From contig NZ_DAIRVK010000001.1 of assembly GCF_036802865.1 (NCBI RefSeq), positions 558,001-622,000 of the forward strand: 64,000 bases of DNA, in the 5' to 3' direction. This DNA comes from Sulfurospirillum sp036802865 (GTDB lineage: Bacteria > Campylobacterota > Campylobacteria > Campylobacterales > Sulfurospirillaceae). The notes below the pieces were generated by a model, which saw only the letters and a program-made list of their open reading frames with translations, made no database searches and was not told the DNA's origin. Below are positions 25,672-32,372 of this stretch, one piece after another; within the stretch, counting starts at the first letter, position 1; every line of letters starts with the position of its first letter. Both the position numbers and the translations under genes were made by a program.

Positions 25672-26118
25672 ATGAAAAATAAAAACTATAATGATATGCA
25701 ATGCCCTATTGCTCGATGTTTAGACCATATAGGAGAGTGGTGGAGTCTTTTAATCATTCGAGATGCTTTTAGAGGGTATAAAAGGTTTGATGAATTTCAA
25801 AAAAGTTTAGGAATTGCTACCAATATATTAACAAGAAGACTAAAAGGGCTTGTCGAGTCTGGAATTTTAGAAAAAAAGCAGTATGGAGAGAGTAAAAATC
25901 GTTTTGAATATATCTTAACGCCACAAGGACAAGATTTATCGCCTGTTCTCATGATGATGATGCAGTGGAGTAGCAAACATATTGAGTCAAATGAGCCAAT
26001 GAGTCAAATTGTCAATATTCAAACGAAAGAAGTTGCAGATATTGTGTTAATTGACAAAAAAACAGGCTTGGAAATCACTCCTGATAAGTATGAAGCAGCC
26101 ATAATGTCTAAAAGTTAA
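25672..26118 (+). CDS. HxlR-family transcriptional regulator
   Basis: 148 residues from ATG 25672 with TTGGAG upstream. The HxlR winged helix is clear: CPIARCLDHIGEWWSLLIIRDAF (seen in parts), RRLKGLVESGILEK and ILTPQGQDL. The conserved Cys before the first helix (QCPI, with a second Cys five residues on) is the one that senses electrophiles or oxidants in YodB/HypR-like members. It is transcribed away from the oxidoreductase pair across overlapping inverted repeats. Confidence 0.92.
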   Translation: MKNKNYNDMQCPIARCLDHIGEWWSLLIIRDAFRGYKRFDEFQKSLGIATNILTRRLKGLVESGILEKKQYGESKNRFEYILTPQGQDLSPVLMMMMQWSSKHIESNEPMSQIVNIQTKEVADIVLIDKKTGLEITPDKYEAAIMSKS

Positions 26119-26125
26119 AAGTTTT

Positions 26126-26150
26126 GCCTCGAAAGAGGCAAGCTTTTGTG
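26126..26150 (+). terminator. Hairpin GCCTC-GAAA-GAGGC after hxlR
   Basis: TGCCTC, GAAA loop, GAGGCA followed by AGCTTTT, 8 bases after the hxlR stop and before the convergent GNAT gene. A 25-base match with two differences lies at 31464-31488, so it may belong to a repeated family rather than be a simple terminator. Confidence 0.55.
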
Positions 26151-26157
26151 ATAATAC

Positions 26158-26691
26158 TTAAGTTACATTCATCGTTTTTTCAAATCGAAAAAAATCTTCA
26201 TCTTCTGGAAGGTTGTGGTCACATGGTGCATGGGTATCGATGTGATGCTTATTGAAGTATTCAACAATATGAAAGCCACATTTATTAACATAAAAATGGA
26301 TGTTGCGTTTCTCAAAATAAGGCGTATGCGTTTCCCAAACTTTTGTGTTAGGGTGTTTTTCTTCGATGGCTTTCCATGCTTGCGTACCGATGCCTTTGCC
26401 GTGTGCATTGACGTAGATAAAGAAAAAAGAGAGTGCATTGTGGTGTGTTAGTCCATTGATCGTCACTACCGCACCGCCTACTTTTTCCCCGTTAGCAAGT
26501 ATATGATAAATAACCGCACCTGATTCATTGAAAGAGGCTTCAATATCTTCATCTGAGGGAATCGGCCCATCTAAGGTAAAATCAAAAGTTTCAATGACTG
26601 CCACTGCAAAGGATGCTTGCAACTCCTTTTTAAATTTAGGTAGTTCTTCTTTTTTTGCAATATCCAATGTAACGCTATTTTCAATAGTCAT
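26158..26691 (-). CDS. GNAT-family N-acetyltransferase
   Basis: About 177 residues. ATG 26691 is preferred because AAGGG stands seven bases upstream; in-frame ATGs at 26697 and 26706 are alternatives. The acetyl-CoA-binding motif A appears as FFIYVNAHGKGIGTQAWKAIE (shown by its key GKGIGTQAW part), and FYVNKCGFHIVEYF is the family end. The acceptor is unknown. It has a promoter with TATAAT and a TTTACTTGTAAA palindrome upstream. Confidence 0.88.
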   Translation of the reverse strand: MTIENSVTLDIAKKEELPKFKKELQASFAVAVIETFDFTLDGPIPSDEDIEASFNESGAVIYHILANGEKVGGAVVTINGLTHHNALSFFFIYVNAHGKGIGTQAWKAIEEKHPNTKVWETHTPYFEKRNIHFYVNKCGFHIVEYFNKHHIDTHAPCDHNLPEDEDFFRFEKTMNVT

Positions 26692-26714
26692 CTTCATGCC
26701 CTTCATAAAACTGT

Positions 26715-26750
26715 TTTACTTGTAAAGTTTTTTTAGTGGTATTATAACGC
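26715..26750 (-). promoter_or_regulatory. Promoter module of GNAT gene: TATAAT plus TTTACAAGTAAA
   Basis: On the minus strand GCGTTATAATACC (-10 box at 26741-26746) is followed after 14 bases by TTTACAAGTAAA (26715-26726). About 30 of 37 positions match the module in front of the next upstream gene at 27230-27266. Confidence 0.55.
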
Positions 26751-26767
26751 AAGAAGTGTAGGGCTAG

Positions 26768-26783
26768 CTCTTGTTTTCAAGAG
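26768..26783 (-). terminator. Small hairpin between two acetyltransferase-like genes
   Basis: CTCTTG-TTTT-CAAGAG, a 6-bp stem 16 bases downstream (minus strand) of the 26799 stop. No T run follows, so termination would be weak. Confidence 0.35.
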
Positions 26784-26798
26784 GAAAAGTGAAGCTGA

Positions 26799-27221
26799 TT
26801 AAGTTTTAATACCAAGCTTCTTGCATACATGCAATAACTCATTTGAATTTGTATCAACAAAAATCATTTTTTTAGGATACATGGAAATTAACTTTTCAAG
26901 CAATAAAGTCATATAACCATTATTTCGTGACTCATCTTCTGTATAGCAAACCCAAAGAAGAATTTTTTTATCTTTTATTTCATACATAAGATATGAATGG
27001 TTGGGAATGTAAAGTACAACATACGGGCTTTTCCAAAGGCTATCAGAATCATCGTCCGTAAAGACTTCAGAAAATTCATAAGGAAAATTATTTTGATTAT
27101 TGAGAGGAACAAGTTTAAGTAAATCAATAGCTCCACAGTTTAAAGTAATTTCTGCAAAATTATTTTTAGTATGAACTTCTAAAAATTGGGGTAATCTTTT
27201 TTTGAATATTCTTTTGCTCAT
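26799..27221 (-). CDS. Uncharacterised protein with GNAT-like C-terminal half
   Basis: 140 residues. The second half (ILLWVCYTEDESRNNGYMTLLLEKLISMYPKKMIFVDT, here quoted only by its RNNGYMTLLLEKL core) resembles motif A of GNAT acetyltransferases, and ELLHVCKKLGI resembles their last helix. The first half is not recognisable. It has its own promoter module and is separated from thiC by a strong hairpin. An acyltransferase role is inferred, not established. Confidence 0.68.
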   Translation of the reverse strand: MSKRIFKKRLPQFLEVHTKNNFAEITLNCGAIDLLKLVPLNNQNNFPYEFSEVFTDDDSDSLWKSPYVVLYIPNHSYLMYEIKDKKILLWVCYTEDESRNNGYMTLLLEKLISMYPKKMIFVDTNSNELLHVCKKLGIKT

Positions 27222-27229
27222 ATTTTATC

Positions 27230-27266
27230 TTTACATGTAAAATTGTTTTAGCAGTATTGTAACGCA
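27230..27266 (-). promoter_or_regulatory. Promoter module with TACAAT and TTTACATGTAAA
   Basis: On the minus strand GCGTTACAATACT (-10 box 27256-27261) is followed after 14 bases by the perfect palindrome TTTACATGTAAA (27230-27241), 9 bases before the start codon of the gene ending at 26799. Confidence 0.55.
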
Positions 27267-27277
27267 GAAATGAGGAG

Positions 27278-27304
27278 TTTAGCCCTTGAAAGCCAAGGGC
27301 TAAA
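27278..27304 (-). terminator. thiC terminator hairpin
   Basis: Perfect 11-bp stem (TTTAGCCCTTG and complement) with a 5-base loop, just after the thiC stop on the minus strand. Confidence 0.6.
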
Positions 27305-27309
27305 ACGAT

Positions 27310-29178
27310 TTATTGGTAAATCTGTCCACCTGTTTCTTTAAAGTGTTGGGCTTGCTCTTCCATGCCCTTTTCTAGGGCTACTGTAACATCTTCCGCACCA
27401 ATTTTAGCGGCATAGTCACGTACATCTTGCGAGATTTTCATGGAACAAAATTTTGGTCCACACATGGAGCAAAAATGCGCGACTTTCGCACTTTCAACGG
27501 GCAAGGTTTTGTCGTGGTATTCACGGGCTCGGTCTGGGTCAAAGCCGATGTTGAACTGGTCGTACCATCTAAATTCAAAGCGCGCTTTGCTCATGGCGTT
27601 GTCACGGATTTGCGCACCCGGAAAGCCTTTGGCGAGGTCGGCGGCGTGGGCGGCGATTTTGTAGGCGATGATGCCTTCTTTGACATCTTCACGATTTGGC
27701 AAGCCTAAGTGCTCTTTTGGCGTCACGTAGCAGAGCATCGCTGTGCCGTACCAACCGATTTGCGCCGCGCCGATAGCTGAGGTGATGTGGTCGTACCCCG
27801 GAGCGATGTCGGTAACCAAGGGTCCAAGTGTGTAGAAGGGCGCTTCAAAACAGTCCTCTAACTCTTTGGTCATGTTCTCTTTGATCATTTGCATCGGCAC
27901 GTGTCCTGGACCTTCGATCATCACTTGCACATCGTGTTTCCATGCGATTTTGGTGAGTTCTCCCAAGGTTTCAAGCTCAGCAAATTGTGCTTCATCATTG
28001 GCATCATAAAGTGAGCCTGGGCGCAAGCCGTCTCCAAGTGAAAAGGCGACATCATAGGCTTTCATGATGTCACAGATTTCCTCAAAATGAGTGTATAAAA
28101 AACTCTCTTTGTGATGGTGCAGACACCATTTTGCCATGATAGACCCACCACGAGAAACAATGCCGGTAAGACGTTTCGCCGTCATAGGCACGTAAGCAAG
28201 ACGAATGCCTGCATGAATGGTAAAGTAGTCCACCCCTTGTTCGGCTTGCTCGATGAGGGTGTCACGATAGACTTCCCATGTAAGGTCTTCGGCGATGCCA
28301 TTGACTTTCTCTAACGCTTGATAGATAGGCACGGTACCGATAGGCACAGCAGAGTTGCGGAGTATCCACTCTCTGGTTTCGTGGATGTTTTTACCCGTAG
28401 AAAGATCCATCACGGTGTCGCCACCCCAACGGGTTGACCAAAGCATTTTCTCGACCTCTTCTTCGATGGATGAGGTAGTAGCGGAGTTACCTATGTTTGC
28501 GTTGATCTTGACCATAAAGTTACGACCTATTATCATCGGTTCGGCTTCGGGGTGATTGACATTGAGGGGAAGGACTGCGCGTCCTGCGGCGATCTCTTGG
28601 CGTACAAATTCAGGCGTGTAAACCTCTGGTAAGTTTGCCCCAAAATGCTCGCCTTTGTGCTGCGCGCCTAAGAGTTTGTTTTTGCGTGCCTCTTCAAGAT
28701 TACAGTTTTCACGAATGGCGACATACTCCATCTCTGGTGTGACGATGCCAGCTCGTGCATAGTGCATTTGAGTGATGTTTTTGCCTTTGAGCGCACGACG
28801 TGGTTTTTTAAGGTTAGGGAAGCGAAGGGCGTTTAGTTCAGTGTCATCGTGACGTTTGTGAAAATAGACAGAGTTAAAATCATCCAGTTGCTCGGTATCG
28901 GCACGCTCTTCAATCCATGTGGCACGAAGTGGTGCTAGACCTTTGTGTAGGTCGATCTTGACATTAGGGTCGGTATAAACACCTGAAGTGTCGTACACGT
29001 GAAGGGGTGGGTTTTCCTCAAAAGTGCCATCGCGAAGCGAAGTAGGGCTGAGTGTAATTTCACGCATTGGGACTTGAATGTCAGAGCGTGAGCCTTGGAT
29101 GTAAATTTTCTTAGAGCTTGGGAAGTTTTGAATGTAAGATGAATCTATTTTTTCAAGATTGTCGAGTACTTTACTCAT
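27310..29178 (-). CDS. thiC: Phosphomethylpyrimidine synthase
   Basis: 622 residues. This radical SAM enzyme rearranges aminoimidazole ribotide into HMP-phosphate, the pyrimidine half of thiamine. The C-terminal cluster motif CSMCGPKFCSMKI (CxxCx4C) is intact, and the core has NIGNSATTSSIEEEVEKM and EGPGHVPMQMI. It is preceded by a TPP riboswitch and AAGGAG. A few bases are GC-richer than neighbours, normal for a conserved enzyme. No other thi gene lies near. Confidence 0.98.
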   Translation of the reverse strand: MSKVLDNLEKIDSSYIQNFPSSKKIYIQGSRSDIQVPMREITLSPTSLRDGTFEENPPLHVYDTSGVYTDPNVKIDLHKGLAPLRATWIEERADTEQLDDFNSVYFHKRHDDTELNALRFPNLKKPRRALKGKNITQMHYARAGIVTPEMEYVAIRENCNLEEARKNKLLGAQHKGEHFGANLPEVYTPEFVRQEIAAGRAVLPLNVNHPEAEPMIIGRNFMVKINANIGNSATTSSIEEEVEKMLWSTRWGGDTVMDLSTGKNIHETREWILRNSAVPIGTVPIYQALEKVNGIAEDLTWEVYRDTLIEQAEQGVDYFTIHAGIRLAYVPMTAKRLTGIVSRGGSIMAKWCLHHHKESFLYTHFEEICDIMKAYDVAFSLGDGLRPGSLYDANDEAQFAELETLGELTKIAWKHDVQVMIEGPGHVPMQMIKENMTKELEDCFEAPFYTLGPLVTDIAPGYDHITSAIGAAQIGWYGTAMLCYVTPKEHLGLPNREDVKEGIIAYKIAAHAADLAKGFPGAQIRDNAMSKARFEFRWYDQFNIGFDPDRAREYHDKTLPVESAKVAHFCSMCGPKFCSMKISQDVRDYAAKIGAEDVTVALEKGMEEQAQHFKETGGQIYQ

Positions 29179-29194
29179 GCGTTTATCTCCTTAT

Positions 29195-29285
29195 TTCCTA
29201 CGCTGGCATTACCCAGATCAGGTTCGTGAAACCGCATTAACGGTTTCTTAGGGTATTATCTCAGCCATACGTTCGGCACCCCCAC
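29195..29285 (-). ncRNA. TPP riboswitch (THI element)
   Basis: Minus strand: GGGGGTGCCGAACGTATGGC, then CTGAGATAATACCC, AGAAACCG..CGGTTT, GAACCTGATCTGGGTAATGCC and AGCGTAGGAAATAAGGAG, the standard THI-box order. The CUGAGA and ACCUGAUCUGGGUAAUGCCAGCG blocks bind thiamine pyrophosphate. It ends at the thiC ribosome site (AAGGAG), so ligand most likely blocks translation initiation. Confidence 0.95.
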
Positions 29286-29407
29286 AGACAATGGTTAAAA
29301 GAAGTTGATTATACAAAACTAGACAAAGAGGTGACTTAAGAAAAAGAGTTGGGTATAAAATGCAGAGAATTCGTTTAAGGGTTGTTTCTTTTGTTTACAT
29401 TGAAGTG

Positions 29408-29824
29408 TTAACGTGCGATGACAAAGCTACTGTTTTTGATGAGGTAATGGTGTGTATCTTTAAGCTCTATAGGAAAAGGAGCACAGACATTGCCCATAAA
29501 TTCGGGAACATTGAGATGGTAGGTATTGTTGGGGTATTTTTCTTCTAAAAGCACTTTGGCAGAGCCTATGATTTGATTGGCGATCTCTTTTAAAAGGTCA
29601 TCGAGGTCATCTTCACAGAGATTTTCTTCAAAGAGTAGGTTGTATGCAATATCTCCTAATACCTCTTTTTCAAAGAAGAGATACCATGTATGTTCCACAT
29701 CGTTTTCAAGAATGGAGATGGCGGAGCCGTAAAAATAGTTGCCAGAAGTGTTTGCTTTTTGCGGTAGTTCACATAAGATAGTTTCACAAAAATTGTGTGT
29801 GGCTTCAATGACGGCTTCTTTCAT
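29408..29824 (-). CDS. CheX/CheC-like phosphatase-domain protein
   Basis: 138 residues matching the CheX fold: N-terminal helix and strand, then DDLLKEIANQIIGSAKVLLEE with the family pattern E-x-x-N (Glu and Asn of the CheY-P dephosphorylation helix), and a C-terminal beta part (YHLNVPEFMGNVC). It may dephosphorylate a CheY-type regulator or be a motility accessory protein. It stands alone between thiC and an amino-acid permease. Confidence 0.72.
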   Translation of the reverse strand: MKEAVIEATHNFCETILCELPQKANTSGNYFYGSAISILENDVEHTWYLFFEKEVLGDIAYNLLFEENLCEDDLDDLLKEIANQIIGSAKVLLEEKYPNNTYHLNVPEFMGNVCAPFPIELKDTHHYLIKNSSFVIAR

Positions 29825-30054
29825 TCACTCTCCCCTTGATATGCACTGTTGGCACATTATAGATTAAATTATTTAAATTGTATATTAAAGGAAATACTAA
29901 GAAGATAAAGCCTTTTTGAGAAGGGAAATTTCTTTACATCTCCTATGAGACTTTTATGTAACCCGCAAAAGGCAGTCTATTTTTTCATCACCTCATTGTG
30001 ATATTTTTTTTGAAAAACGGTACAATGACGCGTTAATTTTTTTGAAGGAATTTT

Positions 30055-31392
30055 ATGCACACAAAAGGGCTTTCAAGAGGTTTGAAAAATAGACACGTTC
30101 AGCTTATTGCGCTGGGTGGGGCTATTGGTACAGGCCTTTTTTTAGGGGTTTCTACAACCGTACAACTTACAGGTCCAGCGGTACTTTTAGGGTATGCACT
30201 GGGTGGATTTATTGCATTTATGATTATGCGACAATTGGGCGAAATGGTCGTCGAAGAGCCAGTCGCAGGTTCATTTAGCCATTTTGCAAACAAATACTGG
30301 CATCCATTTGCAGGTTTCGCTTCAGGCTGGAACTACTGGATTCTTTACGTTTTAGTGGGTATGGCAGAACTTACCGCCATTGGTACATTTGTGCATTTTT
30401 GGCTTCCAAATGTTCCAACATGGGCTTCTGCTGCGTTTTTCTTTGTTTTAGTCAACCTTGTAAATCTTGTGAATGTTCGCATTTACGGTGAGTTTGAGTT
30501 TTGGTTTTCCATTATCAAAGTAGCAGCTATTATCGCTATGATCGCTTTTGGTAGCTATTTGCTTGTGAGTGGAAATGGTGGTGAGAGTGCACACTTTAGC
30601 AACCTTTGGGCTTTAGAGGGTGGATTATTTCCGCATGGCATTAAAGGCTTTTTGATGGCTATGGTTTTCATCATGTTCTCCTTTGGTGGGCTTGAGCTTA
30701 TCGGTATTGCTGCAGCTGAGACGGATGATCCAAGTCATACCATCCCAAGAGCGACCAATCAAGTCATTTACCGTATCTTGATTTTTTACATTGGCGCACT
30801 GGCTGTTCTTCTTTCACTCATGCCGTGGATGAATATGACCAAAGAAGTAACGCCTTTTGTAATGGTGTTTAGCACTATCAATCAAAATTTCATCGCACAT
30901 GTACTGAATGCCATCGTTTTAACAGCGGCACTTTCTGTGTACAACAGTGGTGTGTACTCAAACTCTCGTATGCTTTTCGGTTTAGCGGCACAAGGCAATG
31001 CACCTAAAATGCTTATGAGCCTTAATAGCAAAGGTGTTCCTGTCAATGCGGTACTTTTCTCTGCCCTCATTACAGGGCTTTGTGTGGTGCTTAACTACTT
31101 TATGCCAGAAGATGCGTTTAAATTTTTGATGGCGCTTGTTGTTTCTGCCCTTGTAGTCAACTGGTTTATGATCAGTTTTGCGCATCTTAAATTTCGTTAT
31201 GCGAAGATCAAAGAGGGTGTTGAACCTAAATTTAAAGCCTTTTGGTTCCCTTTTGGCAATATTCTTTGCTTACTTTTCTTTGTGGCGATTTTAGTCATTA
31301 TGCTTTTCATTGATGGTATTAACATTTCTGTTTATCTCATTCCTGCATGGATAGCACTTCTTGCCATTGGGTATAAACTCTCTCGTAAATAA
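30055..31392 (+). CDS. Amino-acid permease, AAT family
   Basis: 445 residues, twelve membrane helices. The APC signature is near the start: RHVQLIALGGAIGTGLFLG, with the flexible helix 1 GAIGTGLF that binds the amino acid carboxylate. YWILYVLVGMAELTA and FSFGGLELIGIAAAE follow. Closest in type to AroP/ProY/CycA-like permeases; the substrate is not readable. A candidate -10 (TACAAT, 30021-30026) and GAAGGA ribosome site lie upstream. Confidence 0.9.
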   Translation: MHTKGLSRGLKNRHVQLIALGGAIGTGLFLGVSTTVQLTGPAVLLGYALGGFIAFMIMRQLGEMVVEEPVAGSFSHFANKYWHPFAGFASGWNYWILYVLVGMAELTAIGTFVHFWLPNVPTWASAAFFFVLVNLVNLVNVRIYGEFEFWFSIIKVAAIIAMIAFGSYLLVSGNGGESAHFSNLWALEGGLFPHGIKGFLMAMVFIMFSFGGLELIGIAAAETDDPSHTIPRATNQVIYRILIFYIGALAVLLSLMPWMNMTKEVTPFVMVFSTINQNFIAHVLNAIVLTAALSVYNSGVYSNSRMLFGLAAQGNAPKMLMSLNSKGVPVNAVLFSALITGLCVVLNYFMPEDAFKFLMALVVSALVVNWFMISFAHLKFRYAKIKEGVEPKFKAFWFPFGNILCLLFFVAILVIMLFIDGINISVYLIPAWIALLAIGYKLSRK

Positions 31393-31401
31393 TTCATTTT
31401 G

Positions 31402-31432
31402 TCTTCACATGTAAAACATTTACATGTGAAGA
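31402..31432. terminator. Perfect 14-bp hairpin containing the ACATGT motif
   Basis: TCTTCACATGTAAA, loop ACA, then the exact complement, 9 bases after the permease stop. It is built from two half copies of the recurrent palindrome and may serve as a bidirectional terminator, although no T run follows. Confidence 0.6.
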
Positions 31433-31463
31433 TCTCCTCTATTTCAAAATGCACAAACTTTCC

Positions 31464-31555
31464 GCCTCGTAAGAGGCAAGCTTTAGTGCCACAGTGGCTA
31501 ACGTAGGCTCTTGAGCTTTGCTTAAGAGTCGTGATTAAAAGAGTTTATTAGGAAC
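31464..31555. repeat. Cluster of hairpins in the permease-tauE gap
   Basis: Four stems follow each other: GCCTC-GTAA-GAGGC (31464-31477), GCCAC-A-GTGGC (31488-31498), CTCTTGAGC-TTT-GCTTAAGAG (near 31511-31529) and AAAAGAGTT-7-AACTCTTTT (near 31537-31561). The first plus AAGCTTTAGTG repeats 26126-26150. No ORF is present in this 230-bp gap. It may be a structured repeat or a terminator series. Confidence 0.5.
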
Positions 31556-31602
31556 TCTTTTAAATGGTTTATTAAGAGCGCTTCAAGTACAATCTAACAT
31601 CT

Positions 31603-31608
31603 TATAAT
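31603..31608 (+). promoter_or_regulatory. -10 box TATAAT close to tauE start
   Basis: TATAAT ends 15 bases before ATG 31623 and 6 before TTG 31614. Transcription would start about at the coding start, suggesting a very short or absent leader; no Shine-Dalgarno is visible. Confidence 0.45.
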
Positions 31609-31622
31609 TAAAGTTGGCATAT

Positions 31623-32372
31623 ATGTTAGTGGGGCTCGCATTCTTTGGGATTTTAGTTGGATTTTCATCGGGGTTTTTTGGCATTGGTGGCGGAACAATT
31701 TTAGTGCCTGCACTCATCTATCTTGGCTATGACATTAAAATGGCAATTGGCATCTCTGTCATGCAGATGATATTTAGCTCTATGTTTGGTTCATACGTCA
31801 ATTATAAAGGTGGCGTACTTCAACTAAATAGTGGAATTTTCTTAGGCATTGGCGCACTTTTTGGTGCGGCTGTGAGTGGCTTTATTGTTAAAGCTTTACC
31901 CCAAATTGCTCTTTTAATTCTTTTTGCTGTTATTTTGTTGATGTCAATTTATAAATTTTTTACAGCACCTATTGAGCCAAAAAGTACGCCAAATGAGTCG
32001 AAAGTTTTGCTTTTTGTCGTGGGCGTTGTTATCGGTGCTATTGCGATTAGTACAGGAACGGGTGGGGCTATTTTTTTAACGCCTGTACTTGTGGGCTTTA
32101 TGAATTGGGATATTAAAAAGGCGGTTGGAACGACACTCTTTTTTATTATTTTTGGTTCTATCTCTGGGTTTATTAGCCTTTCAGCAAATGGTTTAGTCGA
32201 CTATTCTGCAGGTGTTGCTGTGGGCATTGGCTCACTTATCGGTGTCTATTTTGGGGTTAAATTATCCCAACATGTTGAAAAAAAGGTGCAAAAACGTGCC
32301 CTTTTGATCTTGTATGTCATTATGTTTGTGTTAACAGTCAATAAAATTTTGAGCGAGATAAATGTCCTATGA
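31623..32372 (+). CDS. TauE/SafE-family anion exporter/permease
   Basis: 249 residues from ATG 31623 (a TTG at 31614 is possible). Eight or so membrane helices in two repeats, each with the family Gly-rich motif: GFFGIGGGTILVPAL and ISTGTGGAIFLTPVL. Members carry sulfite, taurine-derived sulfoacetate, thiosulfate or other organosulfur anions. The last four bases overlap the uvrA start (ATGA-like). Substrate unknown. Confidence 0.9.
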   Translation: MLVGLAFFGILVGFSSGFFGIGGGTILVPALIYLGYDIKMAIGISVMQMIFSSMFGSYVNYKGGVLQLNSGIFLGIGALFGAAVSGFIVKALPQIALLILFAVILLMSIYKFFTAPIEPKSTPNESKVLLFVVGVVIGAIAISTGTGGAIFLTPVLVGFMNWDIKKAVGTTLFFIIFGSISGFISLSANGLVDYSAGVAVGIGSLIGVYFGVKLSQHVEKKVQKRALLILYVIMFVLTVNKILSEINVL

